Assembly (NCBI RefSeq): GCF_947487305.1
Contig: NZ_CANKWH010000010.1
Location: 62,001 to 126,000, forward strand
From: an uncultured Paracoccus sp.
Lineage (GTDB): Bacteria > Pseudomonadota > Alphaproteobacteria > Rhodobacterales > Rhodobacteraceae
Reading direction: 5' to 3'
Length of the DNA: 64,000 nucleotides
The position numbers and the translations under genes are program-made. Positions 47,443 through 56,726 of this stretch are shown here, piece after piece (position 1 is the first letter of the stretch; each line of letters starts with the position of its first letter). A model generated the notes under the pieces. It ran no database searches. It was given only the letters and a program-made list of their open reading frames with translations, and was not told the DNA's origin.

Positions 47443-48263
47443 TTGCGCAGAAAGTCCCCAACCTCATGCGCCTGAACTGTGGCGGCACGCACCTGTCCGT
47501 CAAAACCGTGGACCAGATCGCGGATGGTCTGGCGGGCGCGGATCATCAGGTAGATGTCACCGGCAAAGATCGCGGCCCGCTGATAACCGAACAGCAGTTG
47601 CGGCAGCAGGAAGCCCCGCAGCCCGTCATAGAGATAAAGCCGAAAGCTGGGATAAAGCTCGTCGAGAATATCGGCCATATGGGTCAGTTGCACCCGCCGC
47701 TGGTCGCGGCTGAGACCGCGCCACAGGCCCGCGCCCACCGCGAATTCCTGCATCCGCTGGACCGAGACGCACATCTCCAGATCGGATTCCGCCTGCCGCA
47801 CGTGGCCCAGTTGCAGGGCAGTCAGCGCCTCGGCCCGTTCGCGCGCATCGGGCGCGCCGGCGGTCTCGAAGGCGATGACGTCGGCGGTGCGCAGCATGGC
47901 GGGCAGGCGCGAGGGGACAGAGCGCACCTTCTGACCGAGCGTTTCCTGGTGCCATTGCTGGATCAGCGCCGGATCGGCATGGCCGTCACTCGGTTGCACC
48001 TCCATCCGGTCGGTGGTCTCGGTTGCGATGGCCGGATCGGCGGCCAGTCCCAGCAGCCAGTCGGTCGAGACATTGAACCCCGTCGACAGCGCCACCAGCG
48101 TCTCGGCGCGCGGCAACCGCACCTCGCGCCCCGACAGAAGCTGCGACAGGGCCGAGCGGTCGATGCCGATGCGGGTGGCGAAAGCCGATTGCGACAGGCC
48201 GGCCTGCGCCTGCAATTGCAGAAGCCGCTGGCGGAAGAGTTCCGATGTATCGCGCTTGTCCAT
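47436..48263 (-). CDS. XRE-family transcriptional regulator of the amine locus
   Basis: 275 residues from the ATG at 48263. The N-terminal helix-turn-helix (residues about 10-65) is clear: QAQAGLSQSAFATRIGIDRS, then ALSQLLSGREVRLPRAETL. The C-terminal 200 residues are a helical, probably ligand-binding region that I do not recognise (MQEFAVGAGLWRGLSRDQRR, then LYPSFRLYLYDGLRGFLLPQ). It sits between two divergent catabolic operons and is itself preceded by one copy of the shared 20-base motif, which suggests that it controls both operons and itself. Confidence 0.88.
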   Translation of the reverse strand: MDKRDTSELFRQRLLQLQAQAGLSQSAFATRIGIDRSALSQLLSGREVRLPRAETLVALSTGFNVSTDWLLGLAADPAIATETTDRMEVQPSDGHADPALIQQWHQETLGQKVRSVPSRLPAMLRTADVIAFETAGAPDARERAEALTALQLGHVRQAESDLEMCVSVQRMQEFAVGAGLWRGLSRDQRRVQLTHMADILDELYPSFRLYLYDGLRGFLLPQLLFGYQRAAIFAGDIYLMIRARQTIRDLVHGFDGQVRAATVQAHEVGDFLRKL

Positions 48264-48292
48264 GCTGCCCCGCCGGTGATCTGGCGCATCAT

Positions 48293-48312
48293 ACTGTGAC
48301 TTCAGGAAACAA
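48293..48312 (+). promoter_or_regulatory. Putative regulator site upstream of the desaturase operon
   Basis: ACTGTGACTTCAGGAAACAA, 81-100 bases before the desaturase start and about 30 bases before the XRE regulator start. It is the partner of the site at 47423-47442. AACAAA and TTTGTT half-sites nearby (48308-48325) may extend it. Confidence 0.6.
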
Positions 48313-48392
48313 ATCACGTCTTTTGTTACGATAATCTTCTTGCGGCACAGGGCCGCACTTCGCACACTCGTCTGATCCTTCAGGGAGTCGCG

Positions 48393-49283
48393 ATGAAAGT
48401 CGAATGGCCGACGGTCGCCCTGACCGTCGTCACTTACGGGCTGTGGATTGCTGCCGGCGCGCTTCTGTGGCCGGCCCATCCGGTCCTTGCGCTGGTGCTG
48501 ATGACGCTGACCACTGCGCTGCATTCCTCGCTGGTCCACGAGAACCTGCATGGCCACCCGACCCGGAAGCGCTGGCTGAACGAGGCACTGGTCGCGATCA
48601 ATCCCGGTCTCATCTATCCCTATCGCCGTTACCGCGAGACGCATCTGCGCCATCACCACGATGCAAGGCTGACCGATCCGTTCGAGGACCCCGAAAGCTA
48701 TTACAAGGCGGCTTGGAGCTATCGGCAAATGCCCGGCTGGCTGCGCGGGCTGCTGCAGGTGAACAATACGCTGGTCGGGCGGATGGTGCTGGGTCCGGTG
48801 CTGGGCGGTGCGGGCTTCCTGGCGGGTGAGGTCCGGGGCATCTGGCAGGGTGCGCCGGGCATCCGGCTTGCATGGCTGCTGAACCTTCTGGGCTGTCTGC
48901 CGGTGATCGCGGCGCTGGTCTGGTGGGGTATCCCGGTCTGGCTTTACCTCGTGACCGTGGTCTGGGGCAGCCTCGCGCTGATCTCGATCCGCACCTTTGC
49001 CGAGCATCGCTGGCACGAGACGCCCGAGGGCCGCACCATCATCGTCGAACGCTCGCCGCTGTCGCTGCTGTTTCTGAACAACAACCTGCACATCGTCCAT
49101 CACAAGTTGCCCGGTGCGCCCTGGTATCGGCTTCCGCGCCTCTATCATGAACAGCGGCTGGAATGGCTGGCGATCAATCAGGGCTATGTCTATCCCAATT
49201 ACCGGGCGCTGTTCCGCGCCCATGCCCTGCACCGGAAAGAGCCGGTCGAGCATCCCGTTCTTTATCGTGAGAGACTGCCATGA
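48393..49283 (+). CDS. Membrane fatty-acid desaturase/hydroxylase-family protein
   Basis: 296 residues with four or so membrane helices. The three histidine boxes of di-iron membrane desaturases are present: HENLHGH, RETHLRHHHD and NLHIVHHKLPG, plus EHRWHE. Relatives desaturate or hydroxylate lipids, carotenoids, alkanes and some small amines using oxygen. Its position as first gene of an amine-oxidation operon suggests that it acts as an oxygenase on the transported compound rather than on a membrane lipid; this is inference. AGGGAG lies six bases before the ATG, and the end overlaps the next gene by four. Confidence 0.85.
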   Translation: MKVEWPTVALTVVTYGLWIAAGALLWPAHPVLALVLMTLTTALHSSLVHENLHGHPTRKRWLNEALVAINPGLIYPYRRYRETHLRHHHDARLTDPFEDPESYYKAAWSYRQMPGWLRGLLQVNNTLVGRMVLGPVLGGAGFLAGEVRGIWQGAPGIRLAWLLNLLGCLPVIAALVWWGIPVWLYLVTVVWGSLALISIRTFAEHRWHETPEGRTIIVERSPLSLLFLNNNLHIVHHKLPGAPWYRLPRLYHEQRLEWLAINQGYVYPNYRALFRAHALHRKEPVEHPVLYRERLP

Positions 49284-49978
49284 CCGGACGCGCCGCCCTG
49301 CCCATGTATGACTGGCCCGAGGTCCGCGATCGGACGCGCGCCTTCTGGCAGGGGCTGCGCGAGCGCGTCGCCGGCCTGCCCGAACTGTCGCACCCGGTCG
49401 AGATGGAGGATCTTCTGGCGATCTGGCGCGACCCGGCGACGGTGATGACCGAATGCTGCTGGGGCACGGTCGATTTGGGGATGTGCACGGTTCAGCAGAT
49501 CCTGGCGCAGCGGAATTACGACGGCGTCCTTGGCGGCGAGGGGATCAACTATCGCTCGGCGCTGGTGATGCGCTCGGGTGAGGTGGCGCAGCCCGCGGCG
49601 GGGGCGGTGCTGCCCATGGGAATCGAGGGGCTGAAATGGGCGGCGAACCAGCCCGACAGCCGCTCGGGCTGGCTCGGCATCGCCGAGGATGCGGCGCTGT
49701 CGGCGGAAGAGGTGCTTTGGACCGGCGCGCATCGTGAATCGATCCGGAAGATTGCCGCCGGTGAGGCCGATATTGCCGCCATCGACTGCCTTAGCTGGCA
49801 GCTGGCGCAGGCCTACGAGCCGGCGGCCAAGGGGCTGGTCGTGGTCGGCTGGACCGCACCGCGCCCCGGTATCTTCTTCACCACCGGCATCGACACCCCG
49901 CCCGAACTGGCGCAGGCGTTGCGCGGCGCACTGCTGGCAATGGACCAATATCCTGCGCAGGAGCCGGCGCATGTCTGA
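49280..49978 (+). CDS. PhnD-like periplasmic-binding-fold protein without a signal peptide
   Basis: 232 residues. GGEGINYRSALVMRSGEVA and ADIAAIDCLSWQLA match the phosphonate-type substrate-binding family (PhnD, PF12974-like). No signal peptide is present: the N-terminus is MTGRAALPMYDWPEVRDRTR, so it should remain in the cytoplasm, unlike transporter components. No cognate PhnC/PhnE genes are nearby. Tight overlaps with the desaturase (four bases) and the FAD oxidase (eight bases) tie it to the pathway. It may be an enzyme or chaperone derived from a binding-protein fold. Confidence 0.75.
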   Translation: MTGRAALPMYDWPEVRDRTRAFWQGLRERVAGLPELSHPVEMEDLLAIWRDPATVMTECCWGTVDLGMCTVQQILAQRNYDGVLGGEGINYRSALVMRSGEVAQPAAGAVLPMGIEGLKWAANQPDSRSGWLGIAEDAALSAEEVLWTGAHRESIRKIAAGEADIAAIDCLSWQLAQAYEPAAKGLVVVGWTAPRPGIFFTTGIDTPPELAQALRGALLAMDQYPAQEPAHV

Positions 49979-51278
49979 GCGGTATGACGCCATCCTCATC
50001 GGCGCCGGGGTCATCGGCAATGCCATCGCCTTCGAACTCGCCAAGCTCGGCTGGCGCACGCTCAGCATCGACAAGGGGCCGGATGCGGGCTCGGGTTCCA
50101 CCTCCTCCTCGAGTGCCATCATCCGCACCTATTACTCGGTCGAGGCCTCCTGCGCGCTGGCCTATGAAGGCTGGCATTACTGGCGGGACTGGGCGGCGCA
50201 TGTGAACCTGCCCGAGGGCGTGCCGCTGATCCGGTACAACGAGACCGGCTGCCTGGTGGTGAAGGGGCCGGCCAACAAGGACCTGGTCCATGTCATGCGG
50301 ATGATGGACCATATCGGCTGCCCCTATGAGGAAGTGCCGACCGAACGCATCGCCGATTACCTGCCGGGTGTCGATCTGCGCGCCTATTACCCGCCGAAGC
50401 GCCCCGAGGAGGACGGTTTCTGCGAGCCGACCGGGGGTGAGATCGCGGGGGCGGTGTTCTTTCCTCAAGGCGGTTTCGTCAATGATCCGAAGCTGGCGGC
50501 CGAGAACCTGAGGCAGGCGGCCGAGGCGCAGGGCGCGCGCTTCCTGTTCCGCGCCGCCGTGGCCGAGATCCGGCAAGAGGATGACCGGGTGGCCGGGGTC
50601 ACGCTGGCGGACGGGCGGCAGATCGATGCGCCGGTGGTCATCAATGCCGGGGGGCCTTGGTCCTCGAAGCTGAACGAACTGGCCGGAGTGACGCGCGGGA
50701 TGAAAATCTCGACCCGGGCGAACCGGCAGGAGGTGGCCTATATCCCCGGGCCGCGGAATTTCGACTTCGGCACGAATGGCTATATCTATTCCGACGGCGA
50801 TACCGAAACCTATGCCCGTCCGGACAGTCCCGGGATCATGTGCATCGGCTCGGGCGATCCGCAATGCGATCCGCGCGAATGGGTCGATGATCCCGACAGC
50901 CTGCGGCAGGATTTCACCGATCAGTGGACGGTGAACGTGATGCGCACGGCGCAGCGCTTTCCCGAATTGCCGATCCCCGGACAGGCGCGGGGGATCGTCG
51001 CGCTTTACGATGTCAGCGACGACTGGCTGCCGATCTATGACCGCTCGGATCTGCCCGGCTTCTACATGGCCTGCGGCACCAGCGGGAACCAGTTCAAGAA
51101 CGCCCCGGTGGCGGGCAAGATCATGGCCCATATCGTCACCTCCTGCGAGGCGGGCCATGACCATGATGCGGACCCGCTGCAATTTCATCTCGCGCGGATC
51201 GATCGGGTGATCGATCTTGGCACCTATTCGCGCAAGCGCGAGGTCAACCCCAATTCCAGCTTCTCGGTGATCGGATGA
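49971..51278 (+). CDS. FAD-dependent oxidoreductase (DAO family)
   Basis: 435 residues from the ATG at 49971. FAD motif AILIGAGVIGNAIAFELAKL at residues 7-26, GSGSTSSSSAIIRTYYS, and a typical C-terminal LPGFYMACGTSGNQFKNAP. It belongs with sarcosine-oxidase beta-like and glycine-oxidase-like enzymes that oxidise C-N bonds. It overlaps both neighbours, so it is probably made in fixed ratio with the following multidomain oxidoreductase. The electron acceptor (oxygen or a flavoprotein) cannot be read. Confidence 0.87.
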   Translation: MSERYDAILIGAGVIGNAIAFELAKLGWRTLSIDKGPDAGSGSTSSSSAIIRTYYSVEASCALAYEGWHYWRDWAAHVNLPEGVPLIRYNETGCLVVKGPANKDLVHVMRMMDHIGCPYEEVPTERIADYLPGVDLRAYYPPKRPEEDGFCEPTGGEIAGAVFFPQGGFVNDPKLAAENLRQAAEAQGARFLFRAAVAEIRQEDDRVAGVTLADGRQIDAPVVINAGGPWSSKLNELAGVTRGMKISTRANRQEVAYIPGPRNFDFGTNGYIYSDGDTETYARPDSPGIMCIGSGDPQCDPREWVDDPDSLRQDFTDQWTVNVMRTAQRFPELPIPGQARGIVALYDVSDDWLPIYDRSDLPGFYMACGTSGNQFKNAPVAGKIMAHIVTSCEAGHDHDADPLQFHLARIDRVIDLGTYSRKREVNPNSSFSVIG

Positions 51279-53821
51279 GTGACAGGAACGTTCATGTGGT
51301 GGTGATCGGCGGCGGAGTCGTCGGCTGTTCGGTGCTGTTCCATCTGGCCAAGGCGGGCTGGACCGACAGCCTGCTGATCGAGCGATCCGAGCTGACCTCG
51401 GGGTCAAGCTGGCATGCGGCGGGCGGGTTTCACACGCTGAACGGCGATCCGAATGTGGCGAAGCTTCAGGCCTACACGGTCGGGCTTTATGACGAGCTGG
51501 AAAAACTCTCCGGGCAGGCCTGCGGGCTGCACCTGACCGGCGGCGTGATGATGGCCGACAGCGAGGAACGCATGGACTGGCTGCGCATGACCCATGCGCG
51601 CGGCCGGGTGCTGGGGATGGAGACCGAGCTGATCACCCCCAGCGAGGCCAAGGCGATGTTCCCCTTGATGGACGAGACGCAATTCGTCGGAGCGTTGTGG
51701 GACCCGGTCGAGGGGCATCTGGACCCATCGGGGACCACCCATGCCTATGCCAAGGCGGCGCGCGCGCTTGGCGCGCAGATCGAGCTGAGGAACCCCGTCA
51801 AGGAGCTGACGCAGGATGCCGACGGGACGTGGAATGTCATCACCCAGAACGGCACCATCCGGGCCGAGCATGTGGTGAATGCCGGTGGTCTCTGGGCGCG
51901 CGAGATCGGGCGCATGGTCGGGCTGGAGCTGCCGGTGCTGGCGATGGAGCATATGTACTTGCTGACTGAGGACATGCCCGAGGTGATGGAATTCAACGCC
52001 AGGACCGGGCGCGAGTTGGTCGGCGTGATCGACTTCAAGGGCGAGATCTACACCCGGCAGGAGCGAAACGGTATCCTGCTTGGCACCTATGAGAAGGCGG
52101 CGAAGCCTTGGTCGCCGGTCACGACGCCCTGGGATTTCGGCCATGAACTGCTGGAACCGGATCTCGACCGCATCGCCCCCTCGCTGGAAGTGGGCTTCCG
52201 GCATTTCCCGCCCTATGAGCGCGCCGGGATCAAGACCGTCATCAACGGCCCCTTCACCTTCGCCCCCGACGGCAACCCGCTGGTCGGGCCGGTGCCGGGG
52301 CTGACGAATTTCTGGTCGGCCTGCGCGGTGATGGCGGGCTTCAGTCAAGGCGGCGGCGTCGGGCTGGTGCTGGCCAACTGGATGACCACGGGCGATCCGG
52401 GCCATGATGTCTTTGCCATGGACGTGGCGCGATACGGCGAATGGGCCACCCTGCGCCATACCAATGCCAAGGTGCGCGAGAATTATTCGCGCCGCTTCTC
52501 GATCCGTTTCCCGAACGAGGAACTGCCCGCCGCCCGGCCGCAGGAAACCACGCCGATCTATGACATCCTGACCCGTGACAAGCACGCGGTCATGGGCGAC
52601 AACTGGGGGCTGGAAGCGCCCCTGTGGTTCGCGCCCTCGGCGGATGAGGCGCATGACGTGCCGATGTTCCACCGCTCGAACGATTTCGCACATGTCGGTG
52701 CCGAGGTCAGGGCGGTGCGCGCGGGGGTGGGCGTTACCGAGATTTCGAACTTCGCCAAATACGAGGTGACGGGTCCGGGGGCGGAAGCCTTCCTCGACCG
52801 GCTGATGACCAATCACATGCCGAAGCTGGGGCGGCTGGTGCTGACGCCGATGCTGAACCCCGAGGGCAAGCTGATCGGCGATTTCACCATTGCCCGCGCC
52901 GCGCCCGAGCGTTTTCTGATCTGGGGCAGCATCGCCGCCAGCAAGTATCACATGCGCTGGTTCGAGAGCCATCTGCCCAAGGATGGCTCGGTGCGGCTGC
53001 ACCGTTTCGGCACCGATCTGGTCGGTTTGTCGCTGGCCGGGCCGAAGTCGCGCGAGGTGCTGCAGCGCCTGACCGATGCCGATGTCAGCAATGCCGGTTT
53101 CCGCTTCATGGATTTCCGCGAGATGGACATTGCCGGCTCTCCCTGCCTGGTGAACCGCATCACCTATACCGGCGATCTGGGCTACGAGATCTGGATGCGC
53201 CCGGCCTTCCAGCGCCGGGTCTACCTGGCGATCCACGAGGCCGGGGCGGATCTGGGGCTGGTCGATTTCGGCATGCGGGCACTTCTGTCCATGCGGCTCG
53301 AGAAGAACTTTCCGACATGGTTCGCGGAGCTGCGCCCGATCTATGGCCCCTATGAGGCCGGGATGGATCGGTTTGTCAGGCTGGACAAGGATTTCATTGG
53401 TCGAGACGCGGCGGCGCGGGAAAAGGAAGACGGGCCAAGGCTCAAGCGGGTGTCGCTGATCATCGAGGCCGAGACCGCCGATGTGCTGGGCGACGAGCCG
53501 ATCTGGGCGCGCATCCCCGCGCCCTCGGAGGCGATCACCCCGCCGCATGATTTCGGCGCGCCGCGCTTTGACGCCGAGGGCCGCGAGACCGCGCGGGTGC
53601 AGATCCAGACCGACGGCGACTGGTCGGTGGCGGGCTGGGTGACATCGGGCGGTTATGCGCATGGGGTGGGCGCCTCGATGGCGCAGGGCTATCTGCCCGC
53701 TGCGCTGGCCGAGGCCGGGCAGGAGCCCGAATTCCAGGTCGAGATTCTGGGTCGGCGCTATTCCGCCCGCATCGCCCATGAACCGCCCTTTGACCCGGCG
53801 GGCGAGCGGATGAGGGCGTAA
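51275..53821 (+). CDS. Dimethylglycine/sarcosine dehydrogenase-like FAD enzyme fused to GcvT domains
   Basis: 848 residues. N-terminal DAO domain with VVVIGGGVVGCSVLFHLAKA; the SSWHAAGGFH histidine matches the site of covalent flavin attachment in dimethylglycine dehydrogenase. The GcvT folate-binding domain begins at about residue 475 (RAGVGVTEISNFAKYEVTGP) and continues through LVNRITYTGDLGYEIWM; the C-terminal barrel follows (VTSGGYAHGVGASMAQGYLP). Relatives oxidise N-methyl groups and hand the carbon to tetrahydrofolate. It is the likely demethylation step of the locus. It overlaps the preceding oxidoreductase gene by four bases. Confidence 0.92.
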   Translation: MSDRNVHVVVIGGGVVGCSVLFHLAKAGWTDSLLIERSELTSGSSWHAAGGFHTLNGDPNVAKLQAYTVGLYDELEKLSGQACGLHLTGGVMMADSEERMDWLRMTHARGRVLGMETELITPSEAKAMFPLMDETQFVGALWDPVEGHLDPSGTTHAYAKAARALGAQIELRNPVKELTQDADGTWNVITQNGTIRAEHVVNAGGLWAREIGRMVGLELPVLAMEHMYLLTEDMPEVMEFNARTGRELVGVIDFKGEIYTRQERNGILLGTYEKAAKPWSPVTTPWDFGHELLEPDLDRIAPSLEVGFRHFPPYERAGIKTVINGPFTFAPDGNPLVGPVPGLTNFWSACAVMAGFSQGGGVGLVLANWMTTGDPGHDVFAMDVARYGEWATLRHTNAKVRENYSRRFSIRFPNEELPAARPQETTPIYDILTRDKHAVMGDNWGLEAPLWFAPSADEAHDVPMFHRSNDFAHVGAEVRAVRAGVGVTEISNFAKYEVTGPGAEAFLDRLMTNHMPKLGRLVLTPMLNPEGKLIGDFTIARAAPERFLIWGSIAASKYHMRWFESHLPKDGSVRLHRFGTDLVGLSLAGPKSREVLQRLTDADVSNAGFRFMDFREMDIAGSPCLVNRITYTGDLGYEIWMRPAFQRRVYLAIHEAGADLGLVDFGMRALLSMRLEKNFPTWFAELRPIYGPYEAGMDRFVRLDKDFIGRDAAAREKEDGPRLKRVSLIIEAETADVLGDEPIWARIPAPSEAITPPHDFGAPRFDAEGRETARVQIQTDGDWSVAGWVTSGGYAHGVGASMAQGYLPAALAEAGQEPEFQVEILGRRYSARIAHEPPFDPAGERMRA

Positions 53822-53936
53822 AGCGCCAATGTTGCGCCGGTTTTTTGCCTCGCATCCAGAAAACTTGCTGCTACGCTAGGGCTAACAACAGCGCGGCCGC
53901 GAAGCCGCCAGCACATCAACCGGAGGACAAGACGAC

Positions 53937-55583
53937 ATGCCCAAAGACATCAAGTTCCCGTCCCTGCATCCCAAGGCCTGGATGTACGCGGCAGAGGCGA
54001 AGGCTGGCCAGCTGAGCCGGCGCGAGTTCCTGACCCGCGCCACCGCGCTTGGCGTCACCGCCACCGCCGCCTATGGGATGATCGGCCTGACCGCGCCCGC
54101 CAGGGCGCAGCCGGCCGGCGATCCGGTGACGGGCGGCAGCATCAAGATGCAGATGTATATCAAGGCGCAGAAGGACCCCCGCACCTGGGACTGGTCGGAA
54201 CACGCCAATGTCTGCCGCGGCTGGCTGGAATATCTCGCCAGCTATGAAAACGACGGTTCGGTCCTGCCGGTGCTGCTGGAAAGCTGGGACGTGAACGAGG
54301 ATGCCACCGAATATACGCTGCATGTGCGTCCCGGCGTGACCTGGAACAATGGCGATGCCTTCGTCGCCGATCATGTGCGCCACAATATCGAGCGCTGGTG
54401 CGATGGCACGGTCGAGGGCAACTCGATGGCCTCGCGCTTCTCGACCATGGTGGACCCGGCGACCAACAAGATGCGCGCCGATGCGGTCGAAGTCGTCGAT
54501 GACATGACGCTGAAGCTGAAGCTGTCGGCGCCCGACATCACCATCATTGTCGGCTGTGCCGACTACCCGGCGGCGGTCACACACCCGTCCTTTACCGGCA
54601 GCGACCCGGTGGCCGAGCCGATCGGCACCGGCCCCTATCGCCCGGTCAGCCACGAGGCCGGCGTCGGCGCGGTGATCGAACGGAACCCGGACCACAAGTG
54701 GTGGAACGAGGGCAAGGGCGCCTGGCTGGACCAGATCGAATTCGTTGATCTGGGCACCGATCCTGCGGCCTGGCTGGCGGCAGCCGAGGGCGGCGAGATC
54801 GATCTGGACTACAACACCATCGGCGATTTCGTCGATCTCTTCGACGGCATCGGCTGGGTCAAGTCCGAGGCGCTGACGGCGAACACGCTGGCCGTGCGCT
54901 TCAACCAGGAGCAGGAACCCTTCACCAATCCCGACGTCCGCAAGGCCGTGCAGATGGCGGTGGACAACACCAAGGTGCTGGAACTCGGCTATGACGGTCA
55001 GGGCACGGCGGGCGCGAACCACCATGTCTGCCCGATCCACCCCGAATATGCCGATATCGGCCCGGCGCCCCTCGATCCGGCAGCGGCCAAGGCGGCTTAT
55101 GACGCCGCGGGCGCCCCGCCGATCGAGCTGGTGTCGCTGGACGAGGACTATCAGGCAGCCACCTGCGACGCCATCGCCGCGCAACTGCGCGACGCCGGCT
55201 TCACCATCGAGCGCAAGATCCTGCCCGGCGCGACCTATTGGAACGATTGGCTGAAGTTCCCCTTCAGCGCGACCGAGTGGAACATGCGTCCGCTTGGCGT
55301 GCAGGTGATGAAGCTGGCCTATCACAGCGCCGCCGCCTGGAACGAATCCGCCTATCGCAAGCCGGAATTCGACGCGCTGCTGGATCAGGCCATGGCGACG
55401 CCGGATGTCGAGGCCCGCAAGGCGATCATGGCGCAGGCCGAGCAGATGATGCGCGATGATGGCGTGGTGATCCTGCCCTTCTGGCGCAACACCTATCGCC
55501 ACGCCAAGCCCAATATTGGCGGCGCGGCGATCCACCCGACCTTCGAGGTGCGTTACCAGCATTACTGGGTCGCCCCCGAGTAA
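53937..55583 (+). CDS. ABC transporter substrate-binding protein, peptide/opine type (Tat signal)
   Basis: 548 residues, SBP_bac_5 fold. The N-terminus has a twin-arginine signal, [20 protein letters not shown] (from residue 27) with cleavage near ARAQ, so it is exported folded. Body segments such as [36 protein letters not shown] and [13 protein letters not shown] are typical of family 5 binding proteins, which can bind peptides, opines, amines or sugars. The 115 bases upstream may hold a separate promoter. It is followed by a hairpin before the permease genes. Confidence 0.9.
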   Translation: MPKDIKFPSLHPKAWMYAAEAKAGQLSRREFLTRATALGVTATAAYGMIGLTAPARAQPAGDPVTGGSIKMQMYIKAQKDPRTWDWSEHANVCRGWLEYLASYENDGSVLPVLLESWDVNEDATEYTLHVRPGVTWNNGDAFVADHVRHNIERWCDGTVEGNSMASRFSTMVDPATNKMRADAVEVVDDMTLKLKLSAPDITIIVGCADYPAAVTHPSFTGSDPVAEPIGTGPYRPVSHEAGVGAVIERNPDHKWWNEGKGAWLDQIEFVDLGTDPAAWLAAAEGGEIDLDYNTIGDFVDLFDGIGWVKSEALTANTLAVRFNQEQEPFTNPDVRKAVQMAVDNTKVLELGYDGQGTAGANHHVCPIHPEYADIGPAPLDPAAAKAAYDAAGAPPIELVSLDEDYQAATCDAIAAQLRDAGFTIERKILPGATYWNDWLKFPFSATEWNMRPLGVQVMKLAYHSAAAWNESAYRKPEFDALLDQAMATPDVEARKAIMAQAEQMMRDDGVVILPFWRNTYRHAKPNIGGAAIHPTFEVRYQHYWVAPE

Positions 55584-55592
55584 GCCCTGTAT

Positions 55593-55616
55593 CGGCGGCC
55601 CTGCAAGGGGCCGCCG
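55593..55616 (+). terminator. Attenuator hairpin between the binding-protein and permease genes
   Basis: CGGCGGCCC-TGCAAGG-GGCCGCCG type stem of nine pairs followed by CTTTCCTGTT, 10 bases after the stop. Such hairpins commonly lower expression of the membrane genes relative to the binding protein in ABC operons. Confidence 0.65.
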
Positions 55617-55640
55617 CTTTCCTGTTCGGAGGGAGATGCC

Positions 55641-56726
55641 GTGCTGCGCTTCGTGATCCGCCGACTGCTGACCATCATAGCCTCGGCGCTGGTATTGACC
55701 TTCGTGGTCTTCGCATTGACCAATCTGCAACCCAACCTTGAAAAGCTGGCCAAGGGGCAGGGTTCCGCCCGGATGTCGGATGCCGAGGTGACAAGCTGGC
55801 TGGCCGGCAATGGCTATGACCGGCCGATGCTGACCCGCTATGGCGAATGGCTGGGCGTGGTGCCCGGCTGGACCGGCGAGGACAGCAACGGCAATCCGCG
55901 CGGCCGCTGTGTCGACCAGGCCGCGGACAAGGCCAATGCCCCAAGCTATTGCGGCATCCTGCAGGGCGAATGGGGCTGGTCCACCCGTTTCAAGGCGCCG
56001 GTTTCGGAAATCATCGCCGACCGGCTGGCAGCGACCGGCAAGCTGATGTTCTGGGTCATGGTGGTCATGGTGCCCTCGGCGCTGCTCTTGGGTGTCGTGG
56101 CCGGGATGCGCGAGGGCTCGCGCACCGACCGGACGCTGTCGACCTTCGCCATCGCCTCGACCTCGACCCCGGAATACGTGCTGGGCGTGCTGCTGGTCGC
56201 GGCGCTGGCCAGCTCGCAGGTGGGGCTGTCGCCCCTGCTGAAGGACTGGGGGCTGATCTCGACGCCGGTGTTGTTCCAGGGGAATGCCCGGTCTGCCGTC
56301 GATGACGCGAATTTCTGGAACTTCACCCTGCCGGTGATGACCGTGGCGCTTTACGGCATGGGTTATATCGCCCGGATGACCCGCGCCTCGATGACCGAGG
56401 TGATGACCCAGCAATATATCCGCACCGCGCGGCTGAAGGGCGTGCCCTTCCGGCAGGTGGTGATGAAACACGCGCTGCGGAACGCGCTGATCGCGCCCTT
56501 CACCGTCATCATGCTGCAATTCCCGTGGCTCCTGAACGGAGTGGTCATCGTCGAGGTGCTGTTCAGCTATCCCGGCTTTGGCTGGACGCTGGTCGAGGCG
56601 GCAGGGAACAATGACATCGAACTCTTGCTGGCCTGCTCGGTCGTCGCCGTGGTGCTGGTGCTGATCACGCAGCTGATCAGCGATCTCGGCTATGCCTGGC
56701 TGAACCCCCGCATAAGGATCTCGTGA
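55641..56726 (+). CDS. ABC transporter permease, DppB/OppB type
   Basis: 361 residues. First helix MLRFVIRRLLTIIASALVLT, then a long periplasmic segment of about 70 residues with two cysteines, then five more helices. The conserved cytoplasmic loop is YGMGYIARMTRASMTEVMTQ followed by YIRTARLKGVPFRQVVMKHA, the EAA-like motif that contacts the ATPase. A GGAGGGAG ribosome site precedes the GTG/ATG start region. It pairs with the following permease. Confidence 0.93.
   Translation: MLRFVIRRLLTIIASALVLTFVVFALTNLQPNLEKLAKGQGSARMSDAEVTSWLAGNGYDRPMLTRYGEWLGVVPGWTGEDSNGNPRGRCVDQAADKANAPSYCGILQGEWGWSTRFKAPVSEIIADRLAATGKLMFWVMVVMVPSALLLGVVAGMREGSRTDRTLSTFAIASTSTPEYVLGVLLVAALASSQVGLSPLLKDWGLISTPVLFQGNARSAVDDANFWNFTLPVMTVALYGMGYIARMTRASMTEVMTQQYIRTARLKGVPFRQVVMKHALRNALIAPFTVIMLQFPWLLNGVVIVEVLFSYPGFGWTLVEAAGNNDIELLLACSVVAVVLVLITQLISDLGYAWLNPRIRIS

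Noticed and set aside
48308..48325. AACAAA / TTTGTT inverted repeat as a separate operator
   Set aside because: Short, AT-rich and partly inside the better-supported 20-base motif; kept only as a possible extension of it.
53916..56519. 867-codon open frame on the minus strand opposite the binding-protein and permease genes
   Set aside because: Antisense shadow of two clear ABC transporter genes.
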